Numbered from the stretch's first letter, positions 40,842-51,528 are shown. The stretch: 64,000 nt of DNA from Doryteuthis pealeii (GCA_023376005.1 CM042151.1:79642917-79706916), one strand, 5' to 3'. Translations and numbers: made by a program. The notes: generated by a model not told the origin, from the sequence alone.

Positions 40842-41869
40842 TTGTCTCAGGTCAGGCCATTCTGCAAAAGATTGTAAGAGACAGATCACCTGCAACATTT
40901 GCAAACAGAGTCACTTGTCAAGAAAAAGAAGTTTCTTCTCAGCAACAATATGTCCCTTAGTTGTCTCAGGTTCTTTGCCATTCTGCAAAAGATTGTAAGA
41001 GACAGATCATCTGCAACATTTGCAAACAGAGTCACTTGTCAAGAAAAAGAAGTTTGTTCTCAGCAACAATATGTGCCTTAGTTGTCTCAGGTTCTTTGCC
41101 ATTCTGCAAAAGATTGTAAGAGACAGATCATCTGCAACATTTGCAAACAGAGTCACTTGTCAAGAAAAAGAAGTTTCTTCTCAGCAACAATATGTGCCTT
41201 AGTTGTCTCAGGTCAGGCCATTCTGCAAAAGATTGTAAGAGACAGATCACCTGCAACATTTGCAAACAGAGTCACTTGTCAAGAAAAAAGAAGTTTGTTC
41301 TCAGCAACAATATGTGCCTTAGTTGTCTCAGGTCAGGCCATTCTGCAAAAGATTGTAAGAGACAGATCACCTGCAACATTTGCAAACAGAGTCACTTGTC
41401 AAGAAAAAGAAGTTTGTTCTCAGCAACAATATGTGCCTTAGTTGTCTCAGGTCAGGCCATTCTGCAAAAGATTGTAAGAGACAGATCACCTGCAACATTT
41501 GCAAACAGAGTCACTTGTCAAGAAAAAGAAGTTTGTTCTCAGCAACAATATGTGCCTTAGTTGTCTCAGGTCAGGCCATTCTGCAAAAGATTGTAAGAGA
41601 CAGATCACCTGCAACATTTGCAAACAGAGTCACTTGTCAAGAAAAAAGAAGTTTGTTCTCAGCAACAATATGTGCCTTAGTTGTCTCAGGTCAGGCCATT
41701 CTGCAAAATATTGTAAGAGACAGATCACCTGCAACATTTGCAAACAGAGTCACTTGTCAAGAAAAAGAAGTTTGTTCTCAGCAACAATATGTGCCTTAGT
41801 TGTCTCAGGTCAGGCCATTCTGCAAAATATTGTAAGAGACAGATCACCTGCAACATTTGCAAACAGAGC
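40792..41869 (+). repeat. Nine tandem ~120-bp units encoding the zinc-knuckle segment
   Basis: Units start at 40,792, 40,912, 41,033, 41,154, 41,273, 41,393, 41,512, 41,631 and 41,751; spacings are 120, 121, 121, 119, 120, 119, 119 and 120 bp, and the last ends at 41,869. Each codes for LVKKKKFVLSNNM, CLSCLRSGHSAKDC (a CX2CX4HX4C knuckle) and TCNICKQSH. Length differences come from five or six A in aagaaaaa(a)gaag and from ggtcaggcc versus ggttctttgcc. The frame of the knuckle therefore changes along the array: no frame reads all nine, and at most two consecutive knuckles are read together. Confidence 0.95.
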
Positions 41870-43360
41870 CATCCCACGCCGCTTCATGAAGAACAGCCTA
41901 AGACCACAGGAGCTGAAACAAACAAGAAAGAAAACGCATCTACTGCCTTGTACTGCAAAAGAGCAACCAACTGCAATCACACATCCATGATCATACCGGT
42001 ATGGCTCTCCTGTGCAAAGGTTGATAGCCCAGAGGTACTAGTGTACGCCTTACTGGACACTCAGAGCAGCAACACATTTGTTGATCAGGATGTCTGTGAG
42101 AAAATTAATGCAGATTCAGAACCTGTCAGGTTGAAGTTATCAACGATGACCGACAGAAGTTCAATAGTGAACTGCCGACGTGTATCAGGGCTGAAGGTGA
42201 GAGGGTACTTCTCACAAGAAGAAATAGTGCTACCTCCGGCATACACTCGAGAATACATCCCTCTGGAGAAGAGCAGTATCCCTACACGGAAAACAGCGGA
42301 AACATGGGACCATCTGCACAGTATAGCAAAGGAGATGCCAGATGAGCTAGACTGCCCTGTCGGACTTCTGATTGGGTATGACTGTGCTGGAGCCTTGAAT
42401 CCCAGGAGAGTGATTGCAGGCAAGGATCAAGATCCATTTGCAGTAAGAACTGATTTGGGATGGTGTATAGTGGGACCCACGGCACCTCTGAGCAGCCCAG
42501 GAAACACAGCTGGATATTGCCATAGAATTTCTTCAAAAGAAATTCCACCCATCACACCTACCTCTATAATTAGAGCTCTAGAGATGGACTTCCTTGACAC
42601 AAATCCCAGAGAAAAGACTGTGTCACAAGAAGACATAAAATTCCTGGAAATGTTAAATGGGGAAATTCTGCACAATAATGAAGGACATCTGGAAATGCCC
42701 TTACCCTTCCGTGCACGTCCCCATCTCCCAAAGAATAAACATTTAGCTGAAGTTCGTTTGAAACATCTCAAAATCAAATTTGAAAAAAATCCAAAATTTG
42801 CAAGAGACTACATCAAATTTATGGAGCATGTTTTTAATGAAGGAGATGCGGAAGAAGTCGATGACACATCGGATGACGGTGGTACATGGTACATTCCTCA
42901 CCATGGAGTATACCACCCAAGAAAGCCAGATAAAATCAGAGTCGTGTTTGATTGCTCTGCCAAATTCAGGGACACATCTCTGAATGATCACCTCCTTACA
43001 GGGCCTGATTTGATCAATGCGCTGCCTGGAGTACTGTGCAGATTTCGTGAACACCACATTGCTCTCATTTGCGATATAGAAAGAATGTTCTACCGCTTTC
43101 ACATCAGTCCCAAAGATAGAGACTTTCTGAGGTTCCTCTGGTGGGAGAACGGAGATACCAAAACCAAGCCAAAGCAGTTTCGCATGCGGGTGCATATATT
43201 TGGAGCATCATCTTCTCCAGGTTGTGCAAATTATGGATTCAGATATCTGGCCAAAAAGTATGAAAAGGAATACCTATGGCAGCAGTCTTTATCCGAAGAA
43301 ATTTTTACGTGGATGATGGACTCATCAGCGTCGACTCAGTCAAAGAGGCAATACAGCTGA
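41738..43360 (+). CDS. BEL/Pao E pol part 1: last knuckle, protease, RT start
   Basis: 540 residues. It starts in the last repeat units with one complete knuckle (CLSCLRSGHSAKYC, TCNICKQSH). The protease has VYALLDTQSSNTFVDQDVC (DTQSS box), then LKLSTMTDRSS and GLKVRGYFS. Next is the linker (GLLIGYDCAGALNPRRVIAG, LGWCIVGP), then RT fingers and palm: GTWYIPHHGVYHPRKPD, IRVVFDCSAKF, LLTGPDLINAL, CDIERMFYRF, DFLRFLWWENGD, FGASSSPGCANYG. The frame leaves RT near 43,275 and stops at 43,360. Gag and pol would normally be one frame or linked by a shift; here the array decides this. Confidence 0.92.
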   Translation: MQTESLVKKKKFVLSNNMCLSCLRSGHSAKYCKRQITCNICKQSHPTPLHEEQPKTTGAETNKKENASTALYCKRATNCNHTSMIIPVWLSCAKVDSPEVLVYALLDTQSSNTFVDQDVCEKINADSEPVRLKLSTMTDRSSIVNCRRVSGLKVRGYFSQEEIVLPPAYTREYIPLEKSSIPTRKTAETWDHLHSIAKEMPDELDCPVGLLIGYDCAGALNPRRVIAGKDQDPFAVRTDLGWCIVGPTAPLSSPGNTAGYCHRISSKEIPPITPTSIIRALEMDFLDTNPREKTVSQEDIKFLEMLNGEILHNNEGHLEMPLPFRARPHLPKNKHLAEVRLKHLKIKFEKNPKFARDYIKFMEHVFNEGDAEEVDDTSDDGGTWYIPHHGVYHPRKPDKIRVVFDCSAKFRDTSLNDHLLTGPDLINALPGVLCRFREHHIALICDIERMFYRFHISPKDRDFLRFLWWENGDTKTKPKQFRMRVHIFGASSSPGCANYGFRYLAKKYEKEYLWQQSLSEEIFTWMMDSSASTQSKRQYS

Positions 43361-45435
43361 TTAAGGAAGCAAAGGAAATCTGCGCAAAGGGTCACCTGCG
43401 TTTACATAAATTTGTATCCAATAACAAGAAAGTCTTGGACGCAGTTTCAGAAGGTGAACATCACAACTCAACAAAAGAAGTTGACCTGAATTACAGTGTC
43501 CTTCCAATGCAGAGTGTATTGGGTGTAAGATGGAATACAGACACTGACACATTTTCCTTCAACATTTCCCTGGAGGCAGGAGCGGCTACACGACGTGGAA
43601 TTCTGTCAATAGTAGCCAGCGTATTTGACCCGCTGGGATTTATTTCACTCTATATCCTAGCTGGGAAAAGAGTGCTACAGGAAATGTGCAAACAAGGGAT
43701 GGGGTGGGACGAGCCTCTCCCTGATGAATTAAAACCAAGATGGGAAGCATGGGTCCACGACTTAAAGAACCTCAGACTGGTCCAAATCCCAAGGCGCTTT
43801 GTACCAGACAATATTGGCTCTATCGAAAAAATAGAACTACACCACTTTTCCGACGCTAGCAATGCTGGATATGGTCAGTGTTCCTACATACGGATTGTTG
43901 CCGAAAGAAAGGTGCACTGTACACTCGTAATGGGTAAGGCCAGAGTGGCACCCACAAAGGTTGTTACAGTGCCGCGTCTTGAACTCGTAGCAGCTACAGT
44001 TTCTGCAGTAGTGAGTAACATCCTAAGAGAGGAACTCGACTTAAAGGTGGACCAAGAGTTCTTCTGGACAGATTCCCAAGTTGTCCTTGGATATATAAAA
44101 AATGATGCCCGGCGATTCCACGTCTTTGTTGCCAACCGTGTGCAAGAAATTAGAAATAGCACAGATCCCGGTCAGTGGTTTTACATCGAGACCGACCAAA
44201 ATCCTGTGGACCATGCATCTAGGAGTCTCACGGTGGCAGAACTTATGGAATCAAATTGGTTTACTGGACCAAAATTCTTATGGGACCGAGAGCTCATCAC
44301 AATTCAAGGATGTCCTGAGTTCATAATCGGAGATCCAGAGGTGAGGGTTCTGAAAACTACGATAACTCCAACAGAAAACTTCCTTCACAGATTGACAAGA
44401 TTGTCAGACTGGAACATGACCGTAAACATCATTGCTCGAATAAAACGCATGGCGAGTAGGTCAAAATCAGGTCACATCACTGTGACCGAGAGGGAGTCGG
44501 CCTCCTTTGCACTCATCAGGGTAGCACAAAGAGAGTGCTGGGAAGAAGAGCTCAAGCTGCTTGGCAGAAACCCCAACAAACTACCAAAGACCAGTGAGAT
44601 CTACCAACTCGACCCCATTCTGAAAGATGGACTACTCAGAGTGGGAGGGCGGTTAAAGGAAGCTACATCCCTCGAGGCTAGGCACCCAATAATACTACCA
44701 AAAAAGGGCATTGTGACTCATTTAATCCTTGATTTCTGCCACAAGAAAACCCAACATCAGGGTCGGGGAATGACCATAAATGAAATCCGAACCAATGGTT
44801 ATTGGGTAATAAGTGCCAGCAAGGTAGTAGCCAAACACATTAAGGACTGTGTCACTTGCAGAAGAATGCGTAGACCCGTGGAAGAACAACGCATGGCAGA
44901 CCTTCCTGCAGAACGAGTGGAGCCTTCTCCACCATTTTCATACACGGGAATAGACTGTTTTGGTCCCTTTTACACAAAGTGTGGTCGGAGAGAATCAAAA
45001 CGATACGGGCTTCTGTGCACATGTCTTAGCTCCAGAGCTATCCACTTAGAAATGCTGGAAGATCTCACCACTGATGCCTTCCTGAATGCCTTGAGATGTT
45101 TCATAGCTCTCAGGGGGGCAGTAAGACAGATTCGATCTGACCAAGGAACAAATTTTGTTGGAGGAAAAAATCAATTAGAGAAAGGTGTGACAGAATTGGA
45201 CGAAGATAGAGTTGCTAAATTTCTGGCCGAGAAGCAGTGCGACTTCATAATGAATGTTCCCGAGGCAAGTCACATGGGTGGTGTTTGTGAGCGTCAAATA
45301 AGGACATTCAGAAGTGTAATGAGTACTGTTTTTGGCATCAGCTACTGGGAGATTGGACGATGCCATGTTGAGAACATTTCTGTACGAGGCAATGGCAATT
45401 GTAAACAGCCGCCCACTCACAGTAGAAACAATTAA
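43276..45435 (+). CDS. BEL/Pao E pol part 2: RT catalytic part, RNase H, integrase
   Basis: 719 residues. It opens with the RT catalytic motif FYVDDGLISVD, then LRLHKFVSNNKKVLD, LGVRWNTDTDTFSF and RRGILSIVASVFDPLGF. RNase H: LHHFSDASNAGYGQCSYIR (Asp), RVAPTKVVTVPRLELVAA (Glu), FFWTDSQVVLGYI (Asp). Integrase: zinc-binding H/C pairs (LDFCHKKTQHQG, CVTCRRMRRP), YTGIDCFGPF (Asp), IRSDQGTNFVGG (Asp) and GGVCERQIRTFRSVM (Glu). It overlaps part 1 by 85 bp in another frame, which points to a single indel near 43,275. It ends out of frame near 45,350-45,435. Confidence 0.93.
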   Translation: MAAVFIRRNFYVDDGLISVDSVKEAIQLIKEAKEICAKGHLRLHKFVSNNKKVLDAVSEGEHHNSTKEVDLNYSVLPMQSVLGVRWNTDTDTFSFNISLEAGAATRRGILSIVASVFDPLGFISLYILAGKRVLQEMCKQGMGWDEPLPDELKPRWEAWVHDLKNLRLVQIPRRFVPDNIGSIEKIELHHFSDASNAGYGQCSYIRIVAERKVHCTLVMGKARVAPTKVVTVPRLELVAATVSAVVSNILREELDLKVDQEFFWTDSQVVLGYIKNDARRFHVFVANRVQEIRNSTDPGQWFYIETDQNPVDHASRSLTVAELMESNWFTGPKFLWDRELITIQGCPEFIIGDPEVRVLKTTITPTENFLHRLTRLSDWNMTVNIIARIKRMASRSKSGHITVTERESASFALIRVAQRECWEEELKLLGRNPNKLPKTSEIYQLDPILKDGLLRVGGRLKEATSLEARHPIILPKKGIVTHLILDFCHKKTQHQGRGMTINEIRTNGYWVISASKVVAKHIKDCVTCRRMRRPVEEQRMADLPAERVEPSPPFSYTGIDCFGPFYTKCGRRESKRYGLLCTCLSSRAIHLEMLEDLTTDAFLNALRCFIALRGAVRQIRSDQGTNFVGGKNQLEKGVTELDEDRVAKFLAEKQCDFIMNVPEASHMGGVCERQIRTFRSVMSTVFGISYWEIGRCHVENISVRGNGNCKQPPTHSRNN

Positions 45436-45839
45436 TGATCCAAGTGACATTGAACCCCTGACACCAAATCACCTAATCCACTGAAAACATCTACCCTACT
45501 TCCACCTCCTGGAAAGTTTGTCAGGGAAGATTTGTATGCTAGGAAGAGATGCGCGAAGGGGTTCAGTACCTTGCAGAGCAGTTCTGGAGCCGATGGCGCA
45601 AGGAATACCTAGCCAACATAACCATGAGACAACGATGGCACACAACAAGGCAAAACATTAGAATTGGAGACATTGTAATCCTCAAGGAGGATAATCTTCC
45701 TCGAACCAGTGGAAAATGGCCAAAGTTGTGGAACAATAAAGACAAAGATGGGTTGGTGCGAAAGGTTAAGTTACAACTTGGCAAAGTAATTCCAGAAAGA
45801 ATACTGAATGCATTCTTCAACGCCCAATTCAAAAACTAG
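45436..45839 (+). pseudogene. BEL/Pao E integrase C-terminal part
   Basis: After the shift near 45,360 the sequence encodes the usual tail of BEL/Pao integrase in another frame (SRPLTVETI, then DIEPLTPNHL near 45,410-45,475) with a stop near 45,481. The open block 45,549-45,839 continues AEQFWSRWRKEYLANITMRQ, IRIGDIVILKEDNLPRTS and GKVIPERIL. So at least two lesions separate the end of pol. Confidence 0.82.
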
Positions 45840-45908
45840 TCGTGCTTGTTGAGAACAATTCATAAAAAAAAAAAAAAAAAAATGCACACACACCACTAAC
45901 ATAACATT

Positions 45909-45950
<42 letters not shown>

Positions 45951-46045
45951 AAAAAGAAAAAGGAAAAAACAATAACAATAAAAAAAAAATTACAAATGCT
46001 TTGGACATATTCCCTCCCATAGATCTTTTGTAATTTTGGTGGCAG
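45840..46045 (+). other. BEL/Pao E 3' untranslated region with TA microsatellite
   Basis: Contains poly-A (45,864-45,881), a TA run (about 45,912-45,944), A-rich stretches and ttttggtggcag directly before the 3' LTR. No gene. Confidence 0.7.
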
Positions 46046-46525
46046 TGTAGCTGTCGCCTTTGAGTGCGCCTAATAGTTAGATATATTTATTTTTTACCCT
46101 AAAAATATACCCTTAAATTTGGACAGTGTAAGGGAAACAACTCTGTTAGGGTCTGATAATCAGGGATCAACAGGGCCTGAATTGCATTGTGGGAATATCA
46201 ACAGGTTTCCTTAGGGCAAAATAGGGACTTCCGCCTGGCTGATGCAGCAAAAAGGTTGTGTGGAAAATATCGTCCTAAAATTAGAACTTTAGTCTTTTAG
46301 TTAGTTCTCGGTACTGGTATGGCGCACAGGTATGTTTCTTTCCAATTTTCCCGTGAAGTTGCTGGCATTTGTTAAAGACCCCTTTCGTAAATTAGTAATT
46401 GTTTTATATCCCATTTTATTTCAGTATTTCACGGTTTGGAAGTAAATAAAATATTCTACGTTCAACATCAGTCGTCTTCGTGTCATCAATACATCACCAG
46501 AAAATATTACCAGGGAACTGCTACA
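46046..46525 (+). repeat. BEL/Pao E 3' LTR
   Basis: Matches the 5' LTR over its full length with few differences (tatggcgc for tacggcgc, cctttcgtaa for ccttttgtaa, a two-base deletion in cacggtttgg). Followed by cagcc. Confidence 0.95.
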
Positions 46526-47160
46526 CAGCCTTTGCAAACGCGAAAGTATTCAGCAAACTCGATGCAAAAGCAGGCTACTGGTCGGTACACCTGGACGAAA
46601 AAATCGCAGCTGCTGACAACATGCCGAACCCTTCGGACGGGTGTGCTGGAAGCGTCTATCATTTGGGCTAAATGTTGCACAAGACATCTTCCAGGCGAAC
46701 ATGGACCAAATCCTAGAAGGACTAGAGGGTGTTGCCAGTATCGCTGACGACGTAGCCGTATACGGAAAAGATAATGAGGACCACAACAAAAATCTGCACA
46801 ACCTCATGATCTGAGCCGCTGAAACTGGTCTAGTTTTTAACAGCGAAAAATGCTCTATTAAACAGACCAGCATATCTTTCTTTGGCAACATATACACCCC
46901 TACTGGAATCAAACCAGACCCAGCCAAGGTGCGCGACATCAAAAAGATGCCAGACCTACAAAGCAAGGATGACCTACAGCGCTTCCTTGGGATGTTAAAT
47001 TACATATCCCAATACATCCCGAATTTCGCAGAGAAGACACATACCCTATGCAGCCTCCTCAAAGCCCAAGCACCATGGACCTGGGACCTTGGCTATCAGA
47101 GAAGTTATGAGGACCTCAAGAACGTGCGGATACTGGATAAAACTCCAGAAGCTATCTAGT
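46526..47160 (+). pseudogene. Gypsy G4 reverse transcriptase (downstream of the BEL insertion)
   Basis: Reading resumes as FANAKVFSKLDAKAGYWSVH (first catalytic Asp). Further frames give LNVAQDIFQANMDQILEG, VASIADDVAVYG (the second catalytic Asp pair), LVFNSEKCSIKQTSISFFG, then VRDIKKMPDLQSKDDLQRF and LNYISQYIPNFAEKTHTL, ending after WTWDLGYQRSYEDLK. At least three frame changes and one internal stop. RNase H and integrase are missing. Confidence 0.87.
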
Positions 47161-47584
47161 AGCCACACCAAATGGAGGTAAGCTTCACTGTAATCGCGTG
47201 CACCTGCATGCAATACCAACCACAATGACAAAAAGGGTCCACTTTGCAGACCAACCTGCAAACACCACACAGAATACCACTATACCAAATACAAAATACC
47301 AATTATCGAGGACAAAACCAACCCCACAAAACAACCAACACCAACATTACAAAATACACATGCAGAATGTGAAAAACAAATACAAGGATCACCCCAAACT
47401 AAATAGGCAGGACTGTTAAGAAACCACCCATATACCTGGCCACTGCCAAAATAACTTGGCTACCACACAATCCACCATAAAAAGGAAAAAACTTTACCTT
47501 AACACAAACCCACTATAAAATGAAAAAAAAAACCTCTAACACAACATAAAAACTACATAACACACATAACCTAAACAGGAGAGA
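47161..47584 (+). other. Gypsy G4 degraded tail, no gene
   Basis: A-rich and CA-rich sequence with one frame (47,198-47,419) encoding a polar Thr/Asn/Gln-rich peptide (MTKRVHFADQPANTTQNTT), possibly the end of integrase. A purine tract (aaacaggagaga) ends it. Confidence 0.5.
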
Positions 47585-47735
47585 TGTTACAGTATCGCAC
47601 ACAGACTTAATATTAACCCTACGCCACATTACCGGAAGTAAACACTTCCGTACAAGCACCCTTGAATAAAGTTGCTTAATCATTCGCTCCTTCGTCCGAC
47701 TACCTTTATTACCTGCATGTACCTACTAACCCCTA
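47585..47735 (+). repeat. Gypsy G4 3' LTR, partial
   Basis: Starts tgttacagtatcgc immediately after a polypurine tract and includes ttgaataaagttgc as a polyadenylation-like signal. The right end is not certain and no 5' partner is in the window. Confidence 0.6.
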
Positions 47736-47742
47736 GTTCATT

Positions 47743-47870
47743 CAGGTTGTTTTTACAGTACCATGCTTTTGCTCAAATGTTTACCAAATTAAGCACTAGA
47801 ACAGGTTCATCACTGCTTAGCTTCGGATCTATTGGACTGTGGTGCTTTCAGCATGACTTGGCTGTAATAG
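47743..47870 (-). repeat. 5S-rRNA-like sequence, near full length, module beta
   Basis: On the minus strand, in 5S order: gctgaaagcacca, gatccgaagctaagca (box A region), then diverged middle, and tggtactgtaa at the end. The length of ~128 bp matches 5S (~120 nt). The gtgacc part of the internal control region is degraded, so it is a pseudogene or a 5S-derived SINE head, not an active gene. Confidence 0.7.
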
Positions 47871-48707
47871 CAATAAGTGAGGTGTCACCCCTGAAGATAA
47901 GTAGAATAAATTGGCTGACACCTGGTTAAGCAGAACAACTTATGATTAATTAGTCTTGGGAAAAACTGACAGTACAAGGAAACTGGTCACATAAAATACA
48001 GAGTGGTCAATCACCAAAGTGTACAGACTAGTTGGTTGGGTTTTACAGCATATCAACCATTGGGTTATTTTATGCCAAATCATTTTGTTTTATTCATTCT
48101 TGTTGAGTATGTTTTTTAAACACATTATTTTAAAAATTCCTATGAAGGAGAGAGGCCATTTGAATGCAATATATGTGACAAAACTATTTTTCTGATACAG
48201 TAAATTTAATACAAGATGTATGCACACATACTTAGAGGGCCTAGTTACAATGGAGTCAACAAAATGGCTGGTCTACAAAAAAAAAAAGAGAAAAGAAAAA
48301 TGATCAGTGCAGCTTCTGCCATTCAGCCATTGTAAGTCTGAGCCACTTAATGTCAAGATGTCAGATCCTTTTGGTAGATGGCCACTACACTGCATATCAC
48401 AATAAAGTATACATATATCTCCATTGAAAAATCTGTGGAGAGACACTACTTGACAGATCACAGCACATCTAGGAACATGCCCTTCCACTAATAACATTAA
48501 ATGGGAAGGTGACTGTATGCTACAATAAAGACATACAAGTAGGTAGATTTATTAAAGATAAGGCCATCAAATCAGATATTGTCATTTGGAATAAACCTGA
48601 AAACATGTAGCTGTTCTAAAAAAATATGGCCTTAATAAAGCGAAACGCAAAAGACCTAAAGAACTTGGTTATTGAAAGAAAATCAAGTGTTAGCCCCAGG
48701 AAGAGAC
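47871..48707. repeat. Repeat module beta with C2H2 zinc-finger remnant
   Basis: Block order: gataagtagaat.aattggctgacacctggt, gactagttgg, gcatatcaacc...atgccaaat (48,041-48,080), the zinc-finger remnant GERPFECNICDKTIF (48,147-48,232), poly-A, gatcagtgcagc, ttggtagatggccactaca, aacttggttattgaaag and gttagccccagg. The same order recurs from 52,641 (module gamma). Interrupted at 48,708 by Gypsy G5. Confidence 0.8.
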
Positions 48708-48880
48708 TGTAACAGTTTTGACCACTAGCTCAGTTAACCACATTAAGCCCAAAACATTCTAGTAGCGTCTGTTACCATCGCCCAGCCTCACTCTGAACAG
48801 GCCCTAAGTCTATCGAAGGTTATTCACGTGAATAAATATAATATACAAAAACGTATATCTGTGTGAGTACACTTATTTCA
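48708..48880 (+). repeat. Gypsy G5 5' LTR (173 bp)
   Basis: Starts tgtaacagttttgacc, ends gtacacttatttca. gaataaatataat is a polyadenylation-like signal. Confidence 0.85.
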
Positions 48881-48999
48881 TGGTAGCAGCGGTGTTCCTT
48901 ATTACCTCGCGTACTTGATTAATACACACCACGCTACGAAAAACACTTATTCACCTCCATACTAACAAAAAGAAGGAACCGAGAGAGCTCCTTCATAAA

Positions 49000-49900
49000 C
49001 TGCAGAGTCAGAGACTGCCCTAGACAACATTACGATGAAATAGGGAGCAACCCAAACAGAGCTGAACCATTATCACTGTTCGTCAACAATGCGAAATGAT
49101 ATTAAGAAGAAAAAAAAATAACAGACCCACAGGATCAAATTGAAAAAAATCTTACTCCGCCACTGGGGAAGAAAAGGGGTATTTTGAAATTCAATATTTG
49201 GTTCTGTCTGCCGAAAAAAAAAAAATTGTCCGGATATCATATAGGAAAAATTTGAGGAGTACGGGAAATCAAACAAGAATTTTAAAGTAAAAAAGCACTC
49301 AGAAATGTTAATAAAAAAATGACAATATTACCAATGAACCAGAGACAATGGATGAAAATTCATTTCCAGACTACGCCTACAGCAGCCCAGTGTCACTTTC
49401 GGAAAATGAAACACAGAGAACGCAATTTAACTCTGAGTTTGATAAAACGCCTCACTAGAACAAATAATTGCTGGAACAATATACCCAGAAGTGCAAAAAC
49501 AATTAATTGCAGAAGACAAGAAAAATGACCCTAGAAAAAAGCTATACAGATAGGAAAAAACCATGAAGCATCAATTAACCACATGAAGCAGTTACCAACC
49601 ACAAGAAATCAAACTCACAACAGAATGTCACAGTCGATAGCATAGCAGAATACTTCACAAAAAAACAGATGCTGTCCAAAATGGAGAAAACCACAAACGA
49701 TATGAACAAATGCCCAGCCCATGTACAAAATGCCTGAAATGTGGGAAATGGAACCACTGGCGAGTGTTTGCAAAATTAAATACAACACTCTACCAAGGGA
49801 ACGATACAATTCACATACGACCAGAGACATAATAAGAAATTTGATGCTGTAGACAATGACACTGACAATAGTGATTATGATGATCTATAATTCCACAACA
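49000..49900 (+). pseudogene. Gypsy G5 gag and nucleocapsid remnants
   Basis: Fragmentary frames: YPEVQKQLIAEDKKNDPRK (about 49,480-49,540) and CTKCLKCGKWNHWRVF (about 49,723-49,770), a zinc knuckle whose final Cys is lost. No long open frame. Family by context with the RT below. Confidence 0.55.
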
Positions 49901-50079
49901 TAACAGTTTCGGATAACCATACTGAGTCACAACAAAAATAAAAATCAAAAGTACCAGGAAGAGAAAAGATCCCAGCGAGGACTACTTTAGTAAAAAGTAG
50001 ATACTGTGCAGAAAGGAAAATATATTACCATTACAAATACAAAGGAAAAATGTGTCCAAATCCACCAGTGCAAATTAGT

Positions 50080-51160
50080 GTGAAGCACTCACTCACCATT
50101 CTAACAGCGATACAATAGAAGACCATCATTCACCACCCAAATTGGCACCATCAAACTCCATTGCAAGTACAATCCAAGACACATGGTCAAAGCAGAAAAA
50201 ATTCTCATTGCAGATACAAATGACCAGCAATTACTAGGGTTACCAAAGCTGCCGAAAACCTAAAAATGCCAAAACCCTACAATGCGAAATAAAAAAACAA
50301 CCAGATCAATACAGTCCATCAATGACCTACTACGGGACTACCCAAAACAATTTGCCGGATAGCCAAACTTTCCAGGTAAATACCACACCTTGTTACTTGT
50401 ACCCACAATTAACCCCCGGTTTCATATATGCACCATGAAAATGCNNNNNNNNNNACCCGATTCACCTAAAAGATGAAATAAATAAAAATTATACAAGATG
50501 GCGAAAGACCAGGTCATAAAGAAAGATCGAAAAACCAATTGTGGGTCAGCAGCCTAGTATAAGCGAAAAAGCAATGAAAATGAGGATTTGCCGCGACCCA
50601 AATATTTAAATAAGGCAATCAAAAGATGTCATCACAGAGTCCCACCCTGAAAGAAAATACCCACAAAATGGGAAAAGCAAAATGTTCAGTAAGCTTGATG
50701 CAAAAATGGCTACTGGTCTATCGGGCTTGATGAAGAGAGTCAAAATTAACATGATTCAACAGTCCATTTGCAGGTACTGTTTCATGAGGATGCCATCAGG
50801 CTTGTGAGCCAGGATGTATTTAACAAAAAAGAAACCAAATACTTGAAAAATGCTCTGGAACCATCAGTATCTCTCATGATGTTGGTTATTTGGAAAAAGA
50901 TAAACAGGAAGAATGAAGCTCCAAAGGAAAATGGTCTTGTATTCAACAGCACAAAATGCAACATTAAGACCAAATCCATAAAATTCTTGGTGGAATTTAA
51001 TTAGAATAGAGTAACACCCAGATCCTAAAAGAAAGATATCAAAAACCCTAGAATCCCTACCAACAAAACTGAACTACAGCATGCTCTAGGAATGGTGACT
51101 TACATGGCCCTTTATACCTGACTATCTAACACACTGCCATCTTCGCAACCTCCTGAAAAA
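50080..51160 (+). pseudogene. Gypsy G5 protease and RT remnants
   Basis: Fragments near 50,190-50,290 resemble a protease end (IADTNDQQLLGLP). RT fragments include MFSKLDAKMATG (about 50,680-50,720) and FNSTKCNIKTKSIKFL (about 50,941-50,990), the equivalents of F-S-K-L-D and E-K-C...F-L-G in G4. The catalytic motif is not readable. A 10-N gap at 50,445-50,454 lies inside. Confidence 0.65.
50445..50454. other. Small assembly gap (10 N)
   Basis: Ten N inside Gypsy G5. Confidence 1.
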
Positions 51161-51528
51161 GGAAATGAAATACATGGACGAACAGCCATGAAATGCCTTC
51201 CAAAAAGCCAGTCCTATGTTACCACCAGAAAATGCAACACCATACTTTACGGATCCATCCACAAGAAGAGAGAGTCTAATCCCAAACACACAACATAAAG
51301 TAAGACCATATGAAATCGTGCCGAGAATCAAACCTCATCAAAAGACATGTCAGGAACTTCATCACGCTACAAGGAGTACATATTAACAGATGAAACAACA
51401 CTGATATAACCAACAAATAGACATAAATAAAAAAAATAAAATTTGTGTATACATACATATACACAAGTCATGATAACAACATCACATACCCAACTTTAAA
51501 AAAGAAAATTTCAATCACACAGAGGGAA

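Larger units (their letters stand above)
38277..46525 (+). mobile_element. BEL/Pao retrotransposon E, near-complete (8,249 bp)
   Basis: LTRs of 483 bp (38,277-38,759) and 480 bp (46,046-46,525) differ by about two substitutions and small indels. The target duplication is a perfect 5 bp, cagcc (38,272-38,276 and 46,526-46,530). The interior has gag (39,129 on), a nine-fold zinc-knuckle repeat array (40,792-41,869) and pol in three frame blocks to 45,839. It is the youngest-looking large element here, and is nested in Gypsy G4. Confidence 0.95.

Noticed and set aside
40792..41869. Regular array that could look like a CRISPR or generic satellite
   Set aside because: The units are contiguous, have no unique spacers, and encode the zinc knuckle of the surrounding Gag; this is a coding-segment duplication.
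46480..46671. Frame spanning the 3' LTR of BEL/Pao E into Gypsy G4 RT
   Set aside because: A chance join of LTR sequence to the RT coding sequence at the insertion boundary.
47743..47870. Functional 5S rRNA gene
   Set aside because: The middle and part of the internal control region are diverged and the 3' end is degraded; only pseudogene or SINE status is supported.
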